The notes: generated by a model not told the origin, from the sequence alone. Shown: positions 28,829 through 39,134, numbered from the stretch's first letter. The stretch: 64,000 nt of DNA from Roseiarcus sp963741845 (GCA_963741845.1 CAVUJV010000023.1:62001-126000), one strand, 5' to 3'. Translations and numbers: made by a program.

Positions 28829-29476
28829 TCAGAACTTGCCGTATTTCAGATAGGCCTCCTGCGGATCGGTCCCGGCAAGGATCGCCTTGCGCACCTTGTT
28901 CTCGGTCGCCATCGCCGCCTCGGCCTTCGACACGATGCTTTCGGCGAGCATCCTTGGCGCTCGGATGAGCCCGTCCCGGTCCCCGACCAGGTAATCGCCC
29001 GGCGCGATGACGACGTCGCCGATACGGATCGGCGCGTTGGTCGCGGTCGGCAGCCAATATCCAACGATGTCTCGCGGCGTGAAGCCGCGGCTCCAAACCT
29101 GGAAGCCGATCGCCAGGATGAAGTTCGTGTCGCGGATGAGACCGTCGACGACGCAGCCGCGCACACCTTTGGCCTTGAGCGTTTCCGCCGAGAGCTCTCC
29201 CATGTGTGCGACAACGCGATCGTTGGGCTGGCTTACCCAGACGCTCCCCGGCTCGGCCTGCGACAGGAGCCCCGTCCAGGCGAGCAACGTATCGTGCGCG
29301 CTGCTCTTCGGGGCGACCCTCCCCTCGATGGTGAACGCGGGCCCCGCCATCGAACTCTCGGGAAAGAGAGGGCGCAGCTCGGACGGCAGCGTGAAGTCGC
29401 TGAGGCCCATGTCGCGCATGACGTCATGCAGGACGCCTGTGTAGCAGGCGGCCAGGCGATCGGAGAGATCAGGCAT
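28829..29476 (-). CDS. RraA-family protein (HMG/CHA aldolase-like)
   Basis: A 215-aa protein. The family core is GELSAETLKAKGVRGCVVDG followed by LIRDTNFI: the R-D pair and upstream glycine-glutamate bind a divalent metal and a 2-oxo acid in 4-hydroxy-4-methyl-2-oxoglutarate aldolases. PGDYLVGDRDGLIRAPRMLAESI is also conserved. The family also holds oxaloacetate decarboxylases and RNase E inhibitors. Here a carbon-metabolism role is likelier because it is convergent with the glycerate operon. Pyruvate or oxaloacetate chemistry is inferred only. Confidence 0.82.
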   Translation of the reverse strand: MPDLSDRLAACYTGVLHDVMRDMGLSDFTLPSELRPLFPESSMAGPAFTIEGRVAPKSSAHDTLLAWTGLLSQAEPGSVWVSQPNDRVVAHMGELSAETLKAKGVRGCVVDGLIRDTNFILAIGFQVWSRGFTPRDIVGYWLPTATNAPIRIGDVVIAPGDYLVGDRDGLIRAPRMLAESIVSKAEAAMATENKVRKAILAGTDPQEAYLKYGKF

Positions 29477-29540
29477 CGAACTTTGCTCACGCTGCGGGCG
29501 ACGAGCAGCAACTATATCCGAGACGCCGCGCCCGAGAGAT

Positions 29541-30473
29541 TCATTTCCTCAAGAGTTGCTGCGGCGTGCATCCGAATGTTCTCTTGAAGGTTCGGCTGAA
29601 ATGCGCAAGCTCGCTGAACCCGTGGGCGAACGCCGCTTCCGTCACGGATCGCACCTGCCCCTGAACGAGCGACGCCCGGCTGGCTTCCAGCCGCTCCGCC
29701 CACACCCAACGCATCGGCGTGGTCCCGAGGGTTCCGAAAAGGCGGTTGAGGGTTCGGACCGATATTGCGCCCGCGGCGGCCAGCGTCTCCGGCGTCAGCT
29801 CCTGGCTATCCAGATTGGCGCGCGCGAACCGCATGACCTTCTCCAGCGGCCGGGAAATCTGCGCCTCCGGCGAAGCCTCCCGGCGCAGATCGCAAATGGA
29901 GACGAGGACGTCGACGATCGCGTTCGACAGCCGCTTGGCGACCAGCGCGTCGAGGTCCCGGGACAGGTCCATGTTCAGGGTCTTCGTCAAGAGGTCGCCG
30001 AGGATCGGCGACAGCGGATTGCCGCGATCGATCTTGACGGCCAGAAGGTCGTGCGGCCGCTCCAGCTTCGACTCGAGAAGCCGCTTCGGAAGCTTGATGA
30101 GCTGCGTCTTCGCGCGCAGGGCGTATTCGAACGGCGCGCCTGAATCGTAGATCGCCAGGTCGCCTTCCGTGAGGCGCGTCGAGCGACCCAGTTGCGTCAG
30201 CTCGCCCTCTCCTTCCTGGAGGCGGCTGACGATGAAAACCTCCTGGTCGTCGTTGCGAACATGGCGCGGCTTGCGGGACCAGAAGTGCAGCGGCGCTTCG
30301 AGTTCGGCGACGACGAGCGGACCCATTTCCCGGCTGGTCAGACTTCCCGCGAATTCATCGTCGGTGACCTCGGTGACCGCGGAAGCGGACACGTACTTCT
30401 TGCAGACGATCTCCTGCCAGAACTCGAACCGTTCGGACGGTTTCTTGTCGGACGTCGTCAAGCACTGCTTCAC
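29541..30473 (-). CDS. AraC-family regulator with AraC_binding_2-like sensor domain
   Basis: A 310-aa protein. The N-terminal part (ERFEFWQEIVCKKYVSASAV, VFIVSRLQEGEGELTQLGR) is the sensor domain also seen in FeaR/NitR-like regulators of amine, nitrile and amide catabolism. The C-terminal AraC DNA-binding domain shows SVRTLNRLFGTLGTTPMRWV and VTEAAFAHGFSELAHFSRTF. It lies 250 bp downstream of an amidase gene on the same strand, so it is a plausible activator of the amide-transport/amidase operon. Confidence 0.87.
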   Translation of the reverse strand: MKQCLTTSDKKPSERFEFWQEIVCKKYVSASAVTEVTDDEFAGSLTSREMGPLVVAELEAPLHFWSRKPRHVRNDDQEVFIVSRLQEGEGELTQLGRSTRLTEGDLAIYDSGAPFEYALRAKTQLIKLPKRLLESKLERPHDLLAVKIDRGNPLSPILGDLLTKTLNMDLSRDLDALVAKRLSNAIVDVLVSICDLRREASPEAQISRPLEKVMRFARANLDSQELTPETLAAAGAISVRTLNRLFGTLGTTPMRWVWAERLEASRASLVQGQVRSVTEAAFAHGFSELAHFSRTFKRTFGCTPQQLLRK

Positions 30474-30722
30474 GCTGGGCTCGCCTCAAGTCATGCCCCT
30501 GTTACATTACGGTCATCCCGTCATCCTCAAGTCAAGCAAAGCCTGTGCCATGGTGAAGCAAAAGCAGGGCCGCCGGCGCGCCGCTCTCATCGCCGGCCGA
30601 GAGCAATCAAAGGCTTACTCCGCCCGGGCGGCTCAAGAGGGCCGATCCGGGCAAGCGGCTTCGTAGAGTTGGAGCTCTGGACAGGCGGCCGCGCGGCGTT
30701 TTGGGCGCCGCGCGGCGGAGCG

Positions 30723-32238
30723 TCAGAACGTCCTCCAGTCCCCGTTGCCCTCGAAGGCGGCAGCGGCGGCGTAGATCGTCTCCTCGTCGAAATGCTTGCC
30801 GATCAGCATGGCCCCGATCGGCAGGCCGTCGCCGAGCCCGCAGGGCACGGTCATCGCCGGATGGCCGGTCACGTCGAACGGGCGCCGTATTGCCGATCAT
30901 CTCGAACGCGCGCTGGAGGTAGAGCGCGAGGGGAGCGTCCGCCGGGGGCAGGGGCGTCGCCTTCACGGGCAACGTCGGCATAAGCAGCAGATCGTAGCTC
31001 CCGAGCGCCTTGTCGTAGGCGCCGCGGACATTGCGCGCGAGGTTCTGGGCTTTCGCATAGAAGCGTCCGCGGTAGTGGGTCAGGAAATATTGCCCCACCA
31101 TCATCGAGATCTTGAGGCTGTCCGACAGATCGTCGGCCTTGTCGCGCCAGTTGGCGTGGGCGTCGAGAAGGCTCACGGTGTAGAGCCCCTTCCAGTTGAA
31201 GCCCATCCCGTTGCCGATCATCATCTGCGCCTGAAGGCCCTCGAGCGCGATCGACGTCCAGATCGCCGGGGCGATGAGGTGTTCCGGAATCGAAATATCC
31301 TCGACCGTCGCGCCCAGCGCCTTGAAGCGCTTCGCCGCTTCGCGCACCTTGGCGTCGACGTCCGCCTCGCTGTTGGCGTGGCCGAAGCCCTCCTTGACGA
31401 CGCCGATCCTGAGCCCTTTCGCGCCGCGCTTCGTCGCGGCGGAATAATCGCCGACCTTGGGCGCATATTGCCGCGGGTCGAGGCCGTCGGGTCCCGCGAG
31501 CACTTCCAGCATCAGCGCGTTGTCGGCGACATTGGCCGTGATCGGGCCCGTGTGGTCGATGGTCGATTCGATCGGCATGACGCCGGTGTAGGGCACGAGG
31601 CCGTGGGTCGGCTTCATGCCGTAAACGCCGCAGAACGAGGACGGCATGCGGATCGATCCGCCCTGATCGCCGCCGATCGCGAGGTCGACCTCGCCCGCCG
31701 CGACCAGCGCGCCGCTGCCCGAGGACGATCCGCCCGCGGAATAGCCGTGCTTGTGAGGATTGTGCACGGGGCCGAGAGCGCCGGTGTGGCTGCCGCCGGA
31801 AAGGCAGAACAATTCGCAATGCGCCTTGCCCTTGATCGTCGCGCCCGCGTCGAGCAGCCGCGTGACGATTGTCGCGTCGAGGTTGGGCACATAGCCCTCG
31901 AGCGTCGAGGAGCCGTTCATCATCGGCACGCCCGCGACGCAGACGTTGTCCTTCACGGCGACCGTCTTGCCTTTGAGCTTGCCGGTCGGCGCGCCCTGGA
32001 TGTCGGTCTTCACGTACCAGGCGTTGAGCGGGTTCTCCTCGGCGCTCGGGCGATAGCCGGGCGTGCGGGGATATTTGACGACGGGGATGTTGTCCGGAGT
32101 TTGATCGATGAGATCGTAAGCGGCGAAATTGGGCTCCATCAGCGAGAGGAATTCGCCGACCCGCTCCGGCGTCATGGTCATGCCGAAGCTCTCGACGATG
32201 TCCATCATCTGTTCGAGCGTGGGACGCTTTACCGTCAT
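30723..32238 (-). CDS. Amidase (amidase-signature family), one frameshift
   Basis: About 504 aa, hydrolysing a carboxamide to acid and ammonia. The Ser-cisSer-Lys triad is visible: Lys in TVAVKDNVCVAG, the Gly/Ser-rich YSAGGSSSGSGALVA, and the nucleophile in GGDQGGSIRMPSSFCG. The N-terminal helical part (TLEQMMDIVESFGM) is typical of AmdA-type amidases that act on small or aryl amides. An extra base in the GGG run at 30880-30882 moves the last 56 residues to another frame; they then read FDVTGHPAMTVPCGLGDGLP and end at 30723. It follows livF by 85 bp, so the operon probably imports and cleaves the same amide. Confidence 0.88.
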
Positions 32239-32323
32239 GGGCTACCTCCTGTTTCTTTCGTATCTGAGGCCGGATCCGGCCCAAGGGACGCTTCCGGCGG
32301 TTATCTCATCGGGGCGCGCGCGT

Positions 32324-33031
32324 TCAGTCGCTCACGCCGATGAATTCGCTGACGAGGCCGTGGCCGTGCAGTTCGTCGGGCTTGGCCGAGTGCACGATCG
32401 CGCCTTTCTGAATGATCAGCACGCGCTCGGACAGCGCTGCGATGAAATCGAGATTCTGCTCGACAAGGATCATCGTCAGGCCGCCCCTGGCGCGCAGCCG
32501 CAGGAGCGTCTCGACGATCTCGTCGATGATCGAGGGCTGAATGCCTTCGGTGGGCTCGTCGAGAAGGATCAGTTTCGGCCCGCCGACGAGACAGCGCGCC
32601 ATGGCGAGCAATTGCTGCTCGCCGCCGGAGAGCGCGCCGCCGGGCCGGTCGATCAGCCGCTTGAGACGAGGGAATGTCTCCAGCGCGGCTTCGATCGCCG
32701 CGGCTTCGCCCTGAGGCCGTGCGACGGCGCCCATGCGCAAATTGTCCCGAACGCTGAGGCCCGGAAAGATCTCGCGGCCCTGCGGCACGTAGCCCATGCC
32801 GGCCCGCGCCCTGCGGTAGGGCTCGGCCCGCGTCATGTCCTCTCCGGCGAAGACCACGCGTCCGGCGGTCGCGGGCAGATAGCCCATGAGCGCCCGGAGC
32901 AGGGTCGTCTTGCCCATGCCGTTGTGGCCGAGGACGCCGACGAATTCGCCTTGCGCCACAGTGAAGCTCACAGCGCCCAGAATTGGAATGCGCCCGTAGC
33001 CGGCGGCGAGTTGGCTGACTTCGAGCATCAT
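32324..33031 (-). CDS. Urea/amide-type ABC transporter ATP-binding protein (LivF/UrtE class)
   Basis: A 235-aa ATPase. Walker A is GHNGMGKTTLLRALMG, where the GHNGMGKTT variant is usual in UrtE-like proteins. The signature is LSGGEQQLLAMARCLVGGP and Walker B is LILLDEPTEGIQPSIIDEI; this last block is strongly shared with UrtE of urea/short-chain-amide systems. The start overlaps the preceding ATPase stop (ATGA at 33031-33028). Last transport gene before the amidase. Confidence 0.9.
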   Translation of the reverse strand: MMLEVSQLAAGYGRIPILGAVSFTVAQGEFVGVLGHNGMGKTTLLRALMGYLPATAGRVVFAGEDMTRAEPYRRARAGMGYVPQGREIFPGLSVRDNLRMGAVARPQGEAAAIEAALETFPRLKRLIDRPGGALSGGEQQLLAMARCLVGGPKLILLDEPTEGIQPSIIDEIVETLLRLRARGGLTMILVEQNLDFIAALSERVLIIQKGAIVHSAKPDELHGHGLVSEFIGVSD

Positions 33032-33750
33032 GCGGCGGCCTGCTTGCCCAGATAGACGTCGCGCACGGTCGGGTTGTGCATGATCGCTTCGACCTCGTCC
33101 TCCACCAGCACGGCGCCCTGGTTGAAGACCGTGACCTTGGTCGCGATCATGCGGATGAACTGCATGTCGTGCTCGACCACGATGAGGGCCTTGGTCTTGT
33201 TGATCTCGCGCACAAGCTCCACGGTCCGCAACACCTCCTGGTCGGTCATGCCGGCCGCCGGCTCGTCGAGCAGCACGAGATCGGGGTTGGTCGACAGCAC
33301 GACGCCGAGCTCGACCCATTGGCGCTGTCCATGCGCAAGCTGGCCGACGATGCGGGATGCGATCGCGGTCAGGCCGACCCGCGCCAGCATCTCGTCGACG
33401 GCTGCGCGGGCGCGCGCGCCGCGATGAAGGCGGGTCACGGCGAGCCAGAGATTCTCGCGCACGGTCAGGCCGTCGAAGACGCTCGGCACCTGGGTCTTGA
33501 TGCCGACGCCCCGTCTCGCGATCTCATGGGGTTCTGTCCGCGAGATGTCCTCGCCGCGAAACAGCACCGTTCCCGAGGTCGGCTGAAGCTGACCCGTCAG
33601 CATCTTGAAGAAGGTGCTCTTGCCGGCCCCGTTCGGACCGATCAGACAGCGCAACTCGCGCTCGGCGAGAACGAAGTTGACGTCGCGGACCGCCTGCACG
33701 CCGCCGAAGCGCATGCCGAGACCGCGGGTTTCGAGCAGCGGCGCGCTCAT
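33028..33750 (-). CDS. Urea/amide-type ABC transporter ATP-binding protein (LivG/UrtD class)
   Basis: A 240-aa ATPase. Walker A is GPNGAGKSTFFKMLTGQL, the signature LAHGQRQWVELGVVLSTNP and Walker B LVLLDEPAAGMTDQE. GIKTQVPSVFDGLTVRENL matches UrtD-type members, which have KTQVP in place of RTFQ. The ATG at 33750 overlaps the permease stop (ATGA). An apparent long frame joining it with the permease is an artefact of the permease frameshift. Confidence 0.9.
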   Translation of the reverse strand: MSAPLLETRGLGMRFGGVQAVRDVNFVLAERELRCLIGPNGAGKSTFFKMLTGQLQPTSGTVLFRGEDISRTEPHEIARRGVGIKTQVPSVFDGLTVRENLWLAVTRLHRGARARAAVDEMLARVGLTAIASRIVGQLAHGQRQWVELGVVLSTNPDLVLLDEPAAGMTDQEVLRTVELVREINKTKALIVVEHDMQFIRMIATKVTVFNQGAVLVEDEVEAIMHNPTVRDVYLGKQAAA

Positions 33751-34794
33751 CGCGGCGCCTCCGCCCGCGCGCGCGGGCGGATAAGGGCGGCGCCAAGGTC
33801 GCCGATCGTCGGGGCCAGTCCCTTCGGCACGAACAGGACGAAAGCGATCAGGATGGCGCCGAGAATGAGCGGCACGTTGCCGAGCAGGGTTCGCCCAGCC
33901 CGTCGCTCCGCTCGGCGCGTTGGCCCCGAGCGCCGCGGTCAGCCATTGCATGCCGACGGCGCCCAGAATCGGCCCGATCAGCGTGCCGCGCCCGCCGACG
34001 ATGACCCAGATGATGATCTGCGCCGATTGCGCGAGGCCGAAAATGGTGGGGCTCACGAACGAGCCCCAGTTTGCGAAGAGGCAGCCTGCGTAGCCCGCGA
34101 GCGCCGCGCCGATCGTGAATGTCGCAAGCTTGTAGGCGCGGGGATCGTAGCCCAGGAGCTGGGCGCGCTGCTCGTTTTCACGAATGCCGACGATGATCCG
34201 TCCGAAGCGGCTTGCGAGCAGCGCCCTCAGTCCGAAATAGGTCGCGAGCAGCGACGCCGTCGAGAGATAGAACATTCCCTCGAGGTCGACCTGCCAGTCC
34301 TTGAAGAAGGGCACGTTCAGCGAGGGAATGCCGGGGATGCCGTTGAACCCGCCAAGCTTCGCCGAGCCGATATGGAATTCAGGCCCCGCGGTCGAATTGA
34401 TCGAATTGAACAGGATCAGCGTCACGGTCAGCGTGATCACGCCAAGATAGACGTCGCTGATGCGGCCGTAGAACATGAAGTAGCCGAGCAGCGCCGCGAA
34501 GGCGGCGGGCACGAGCACGGCAAGGACGAGCGGCGCCGTGCTTTCGCCGAGATTGATCATTGCGATCGCATAGGTATAGGCGCCGAGCCCGAAAAACGCC
34601 GACTGGCCGAAGCACAGGATGCCCCCGAAACCCCAGATCAGCGCGAGCGACAGCGCGAGCACCGCCATGATCATGTAGACGGTGACGGTCAGGACCACAT
34701 CCAGGTCGAACAGGCGCGGCGTCAGCACCAGCACCGCGACTCCGATGATTGCGACGAGCGCGAGCCCGAGAGTGTCGAGAGCGCGCCCCGTCAC
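33747..34794 (-). CDS. Urea/amide-type ABC transporter permease (LivM/UrtC class), one frameshift
   Basis: About 348 aa with eight or nine spans. Family blocks are LIWGFGGILCFGQSAFFGLGAY, GIRENEQRAQLLGYDPRAYK and IVGGRGTLIGPILGAVGMQWL. An extra base between about 33900 and 33945 pushes the last 50 residues into another frame. The true end reads LLGNVPLILGAILIAFVLFV, then PKGLAPTIGDLG, stopping at 33747 with an ATGA overlap to the ATPase gene. The start is a GTG overlapping the livH-class stop (GTGA at 34794-34791). Confidence 0.87.
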
Positions 34795-35657
34795 AGACTT
34801 CTCCTGAAAAAACGACCTGTTATGCCCTGAGGCAGCACGCGGATCAGCACGATTGCCGCCGCGAGCAGCGCGACCTCGCCGAAGACCGGAGTCGTCACAT
34901 AAGTGGCGATCTGGTTGATGGCTCCGAACAGCGCCGAGGCGGTCGACGTGCCCGTGACGATCGCGCCGCCGCCGCCGATCACAGTGATGAAGGACTTGGC
35001 GACATAGGCGACGCCGATGGTCGGGAACACGCCCGAGACCGGCGCAAGGACCCCGCCGGCGAGACCCGTAAGGGCCGCGCCGGCGCCGAAGGTTATGGAA
35101 TAGACGCGGTTCGGATTGACGCCGAGCGCCGCCGCCATGTTCGCGTTCTGCATCGTGCCGCGAGCGACGAGCCCGAGCCGGGTGAACCGCAGCGTCGCCA
35201 GCACGCCGCCGAGCACGACGATCGCGACCGCGATCACGAACAGCGTGTAGCTGCTCGTGCGATATTGTCCGATCTCGAAACTGCCGAGCGGCGCAGAGAG
35301 CCCGACGGTGGTGTTGCCGAACACCGCCGTCGTCAGGCCGACCAGAAACAGGCTCAGGCCCCAGGTCGCGAGCATCGTGTCGACCATCCGGCCGTAGAGC
35401 CAGCGGATGATCGTGCGCTCGACGATCAGGCCGATCGCTCCGACCACGACAGGCGCGACGACAAGCATGGCGATCCAGATGCTGATTCCGAGGCTGGTGG
35501 CCTGGATGGCGGCGTAGCCGCCGAGCATCAGAAACTCGCCGTGAGCGAGATTGATGACTTTCATCATCCCGAAAATGATCGCCAGTCCCACGCTGATCAG
35601 CGCGAGACTGGCGATTGCATAGAGGACCTGGATCGCCAGGAGCGCTACGAGATCCAC
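34791..35657 (-). CDS. Urea/amide-type ABC transporter permease (LivH/UrtB class)
   Basis: A 288-aa permease. It starts at GTG 35657 with GAGG about eight bases upstream. MKVINLAHGEFLMLGGYAA is the LivH signature; LRFTRLGLVARGTMQNANMA followed by AALGVN is the cytoplasmic coupling loop, and MQNANMA/AALGVN is shared with UrtB. SFITVIGGGGAIVTGT is conserved late. It partners the LivM-class permease downstream. Confidence 0.9.
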   Translation of the reverse strand: MDLVALLAIQVLYAIASLALISVGLAIIFGMMKVINLAHGEFLMLGGYAAIQATSLGISIWIAMLVVAPVVVGAIGLIVERTIIRWLYGRMVDTMLATWGLSLFLVGLTTAVFGNTTVGLSAPLGSFEIGQYRTSSYTLFVIAVAIVVLGGVLATLRFTRLGLVARGTMQNANMAAALGVNPNRVYSITFGAGAALTGLAGGVLAPVSGVFPTIGVAYVAKSFITVIGGGGAIVTGTSTASALFGAINQIATYVTTPVFGEVALLAAAIVLIRVLPQGITGRFFRRSL

Positions 35658-35695
35658 GATCGGCCCTCGGCTATGACTTCGTCTCGGTTGAGGAC

Positions 35696-36919
35696 TCAGA
35701 ACTTGATCACGTATTGCTGGTTGTCGTTCGGGTTCTTCTTGAGATCGCAGACCGCGGCGGTGTCGGACGGCTTCTGCTGCGGGAAGTCCTGAAGCAGATC
35801 GAATTTCTTGTCCTTCGCTTCGGCGATATGCACGTCGAGAATGCAGTGATGCGTCGGCGGGTCGATCGTCACCTTGCCTGAGGGCGCGTCGATGCTGATG
35901 CCGGTCTCCAGCGCTTCGATCACCTTCATGCGGTCGACGCTGTTCGCCTTCTTCACGCCCTCGGCCCAGAGATGGAACCCCTGATAGGTGCCCATCGCGA
36001 GCTCCGTCACGTTGGGATAATCCGCGCCGAAGCGCTTGTGGAAGCGCTCGAGGAAGGCGGTGTTGACGGGGTTCTTGACGCTCTCGAAATAATTGTAGCA
36101 GACCAGCATGCCGTTGCATTCGTTCGGCGACAGCACGATCTGCTCGTTGCCGACGCCGAACGTGGTCGAAGCCATGGGAATGCTCGCGCGCATGCCCGCC
36201 GCCGCCCATTGGCGATAGAAGGAAATGTGCGCGCCGCCGACCAGCGCCGACCAGACGAAATCGGGCTTCGCAGCCTGGATCTTCGAGATCGTGGACGAGA
36301 AGTTTGTGACGTCGAGGGGGAAGAAATCGATCGAAACGACTTCGCCGCCGTTTTCGGTCGCATATTTCTTCACCCATTGCGAGGTGATCTGCCCATAGTT
36401 GTAGTCGGCCGCGACGACATAGACCTTCTTGCCCCACTTCTTCATCGCGAAGGGAACCAGCTTCTCGACCGTCTGCGCCGGCGTGACGCCCGTGTCGAAC
36501 TGGTTGCGGTCGCAGACGCCGCCTTCGTATTGCGTGTTGTAGAAATAGAGCGTCTTGAACTTGTCGAGCACGGGCCGAATGACCTCGCGCGAGGCGGAGG
36601 TGATGCCGCCGTGCACGACCGCGACCTTGTCTTTCAGCGCCGCCTGCTGGGCGAACTGGGTGTAAAGCTGCATGCTCGACTGGGTGTCGTAGCTGATGAG
36701 CTTGATCTGACGGCCGAGCAGGCCGCCGGCGGCGTTGGTCTCCTCGACAGCGAGCGTCAGCGCGTCGACCATCGGCTTGCCATAGATATCGAGGCCGCCG
36801 GAAAGGTCATGCAGGCTGCCGACCAAAATCGGATCGGCCGCGAACGCGGGCGAGCCCAAGGCGCTCGCGCCGGCCACGGCCGCGGTGGTCTGGAGGAATT
36901 GTCTGCGATTGATGCTCAT
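35696..36919 (-). CDS. Tat-exported urea/short-chain amide binding protein
   Basis: A 407-aa periplasmic protein. The N-terminus MSINRRQFLQTTAAVAGASA is a clear twin-arginine signal (NRRQFLQ), cleaved near AFA. The mature part, LVGSLHDLSGGLDIYGKPM, DALTLAVEETNAAGGLLGRQ, YNTQYEGGVCDRN and VYVVAADYNYGQ, resembles the UrtA/AmiC/FmdD group that binds urea and short-chain amides rather than LivJ. First gene of the transporter-amidase operon; 38 bp before the permease. Confidence 0.9.
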   Translation of the reverse strand: MSINRRQFLQTTAAVAGASALGSPAFAADPILVGSLHDLSGGLDIYGKPMVDALTLAVEETNAAGGLLGRQIKLISYDTQSSMQLYTQFAQQAALKDKVAVVHGGITSASREVIRPVLDKFKTLYFYNTQYEGGVCDRNQFDTGVTPAQTVEKLVPFAMKKWGKKVYVVAADYNYGQITSQWVKKYATENGGEVVSIDFFPLDVTNFSSTISKIQAAKPDFVWSALVGGAHISFYRQWAAAGMRASIPMASTTFGVGNEQIVLSPNECNGMLVCYNYFESVKNPVNTAFLERFHKRFGADYPNVTELAMGTYQGFHLWAEGVKKANSVDRMKVIEALETGISIDAPSGKVTIDPPTHHCILDVHIAEAKDKKFDLLQDFPQQKPSDTAAVCDLKKNPNDNQQYVIKF

Positions 36920-37640
36920 GCCTGAATTTCCTTCCTCATTTCGCCCCGTTAATCGGACAGCCGCGTTCACGCGGAGGCCGAAGCTACGCCAGAAGTTCGC
37001 AAACGCCAGTCGTTCTCGCCCTGCGCCGCGGACCCTGTCTTCTCTCCCCGACAAAATGGACCGCTCGCTCTCCGCTCAGAACGTCGGCGCCGGACCAGAC
37101 CATCTTCCACCGTCTCCAGAACGGCCCCCATTGTACCGCTACACGACCATCGCCGCTTGCCTGCCGCGGCCACAGGGCTTGCTTTTCCCGACAGCAACCG
37201 CCGTGAGGTTGCCCGTCTCGGGTCAATGCGCCGTCGACCGGCTGGCCTCGTCAAAGTCGCGAAGCGCAAGGCTGAACTCGCAAGAATTACGCCGCCGCGC
37301 GCGAACGCGCCCGGTTTCGCCGTCCGGCCGGTCGGTTGGACGCACGGGACATCGCCGTCCGCCGCGCCGCTAATGAAGATCGGCTGGTTTTGCGGGTCGA
37401 TGAAGGACAGATTGCTTTTCTGCGAAAGCTTCCTGTCGATGCCCTTGATCGTTCCTCCGCACGTCCCGGGCGTGTCTGCGACGGCGACTTCGTCCGGCGT
37501 GGACTTCAGCATGAATTTCGCGAAGATTTCGTAGATATATTTATACTCGCCACACGCCGCTTCTGTGGGTCGATGCGAACGCCGGGTCTTGCCGGCGGAA
37601 AGACTTTTCAGCGCCCTATACGAAACCAGAAACCGGCCGC
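36920..37640. other. Intergenic region upstream of the amide-transport operon
   Basis: About 720 bp between two minus-strand genes. No frame shows a recognisable family. One frame near 37150-37560 gives a 125-aa plus-strand product of low-complexity appearance, which I do not accept. A short AT-rich stretch (37526-37553) could mark a promoter. No terminator was seen after the downstream amidase. Confidence 0.4.
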
Positions 37641-39134
37641 TCAAGTATTCCTCCGGAAGTTACAACGCCCAATTTGACGCCATGCCTCATCGCTCGTCAA
37701 TAAGATTGGCGCTTTTACGGCGTCGTTCATGTCGGCAGGCGGCCGACGCCGGTGCCACTCGGTCACGCTTTGGAAAGCGTGGCCGGCGCGCGCCAGCACG
37801 TCCTCCGAAAGATGCGGCCCGACGACCTGCATGCTGAGCGGCATGCCTGCGGCGTCGAAACCATTCGGCAGCGTGATCGTCGGGCTGCCGCTGAAGTTGA
37901 ACGGCGCCGTGAAGCGCAGAATCCCAAGCAGGACATTGGGGTCCTCGCCATATTTCTTCATCAGGTCGAGGCTGGGGATCGGGACGGGCATCGTCGGGAT
38001 GAGCAAAACGTCGACCTTCTCGAACAGGTCGGACAATTCGCGGGCGAACCTCAGTCTTTCGAGATTGATGCCCGCGATCTCGGTTCCTTTGACGGCGAGC
38101 CCCTGGTCGATCAGCGCTGCAAGGTCGGGGCCGTATTCCGCCTTTCTCGCAGGATAGGTCTCGACATGCGCCGCCGCCGTTTCGACGGAGCACATCGCGA
38201 TCCATTGGCTGACAAGCCTCTGATAGGCGGGAAACCGCACCTCGCGGATCGTCGCGCGAAGTCCGGCGAATACGCGCTCGGCGTCGCCAAGCGCCGCGGC
38301 GACCTGCGGATCGACATCGTCCGTCGCATAGCCGCGATCGATTCCGATCCTCAGCCCGCGCAGCCCGTCGCCAATGGTCTCGAGATAGTCCGGGACGGCC
38401 GCCGAATAGGTTGTCCGGTCGTTGATGTCCCGACCGGCGATTGCGCCGAGCATCGCCGCCGCGTCGGCCGCCGACCGCGTCATGGGCCCGACATGGTCGA
38501 GCGATTCCGCGAGCGGAAAGACGCCGTAACGGCTCACGCGGCCCCAGGTCGGCTTGATCCCCGTGAGGCCGCAGGTGGCCGAGGGAAACCGGATCGAGCC
38601 GCCGGTGTCGCTGCCGAGGCTGCCGTAGCAGAGGCCAAGGGATGTCGCGACGCCGGACCCTGTGGAGGAAGAGCCGACCCAATAATTCGTGTTCCAGGGG
38701 TTGAGCGGCGCCTGCACGTCGGGATGATGCGAGGTGTAGGCGCCCTCGGTCATCCTCAGCTTGCCGAGAATGACCGCGCCGCTCTGTTCCAGACGATCGA
38801 CGACGGTCGCGTTGAAGGGCGGAACGAAGGATTTGTGGATCGTTGTCCCCGCGCCGGTCGGGGCGAAGCTTGTGTAGCAGAGGTCCTTGACCGCAATCGG
38901 CACGCCATGGAGGGGGCCGCGCCAGAAGCCTCGCGCGATCTCGGCGTCGGCCGTCCTTGCCCGCTCCATCGCACGTTCGCCGAGCAGGGTGGCGTAGGAA
39001 TGATACTGCCCGTCGAGCTTCTCGATGCGGTCAAGGATGACGCGGGTCGCCTCGACCGACGATGCCTTCCGTCTGCGAATGAGGTCGGAAACGGCGGTCA
39101 GAGTTTCATAGTGCAGGTCGGAAGACATCATCAT
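37641..39134 (-). CDS. Amidase (amidase-signature family)
   Basis: A 497-aa protein, intact. The triad is Lys in GVPIAVKDLCYTS, serine in VGSSSTGSGVATSLG and the nucleophile in GSDTGGSIRFPSATCG. GIKPTWGRVSRYGVFPLAES, then LDHVGPMTRSA, is the conserved block after it. The start is the first of three ATG codons (39134) with AAGGA upstream. Distinct from the amidase at 30.7 kb (different N-terminus, little similarity outside the signature). It faces the SoxB-like gene across a region with a perfect inverted repeat that is shared by the sulfur genes. The substrate is unknown. Confidence 0.88.
   Translation of the reverse strand: MMMSSDLHYETLTAVSDLIRRRKASSVEATRVILDRIEKLDGQYHSYATLLGERAMERARTADAEIARGFWRGPLHGVPIAVKDLCYTSFAPTGAGTTIHKSFVPPFNATVVDRLEQSGAVILGKLRMTEGAYTSHHPDVQAPLNPWNTNYWVGSSSTGSGVATSLGLCYGSLGSDTGGSIRFPSATCGLTGIKPTWGRVSRYGVFPLAESLDHVGPMTRSAADAAAMLGAIAGRDINDRTTYSAAVPDYLETIGDGLRGLRIGIDRGYATDDVDPQVAAALGDAERVFAGLRATIREVRFPAYQRLVSQWIAMCSVETAAAHVETYPARKAEYGPDLAALIDQGLAVKGTEIAGINLERLRFARELSDLFEKVDVLLIPTMPVPIPSLDLMKKYGEDPNVLLGILRFTAPFNFSGSPTITLPNGFDAAGMPLSMQVVGPHLSEDVLARAGHAFQSVTEWHRRRPPADMNDAVKAPILLTSDEAWRQIGRCNFRRNT

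Noticed and set aside
33028..34794. Apparent LivM-LivG fusion of 588 residues
   Set aside because: Produced by one extra base in livM; the corrected permease ends at 33747 with a normal ATGA overlap to the ATPase.
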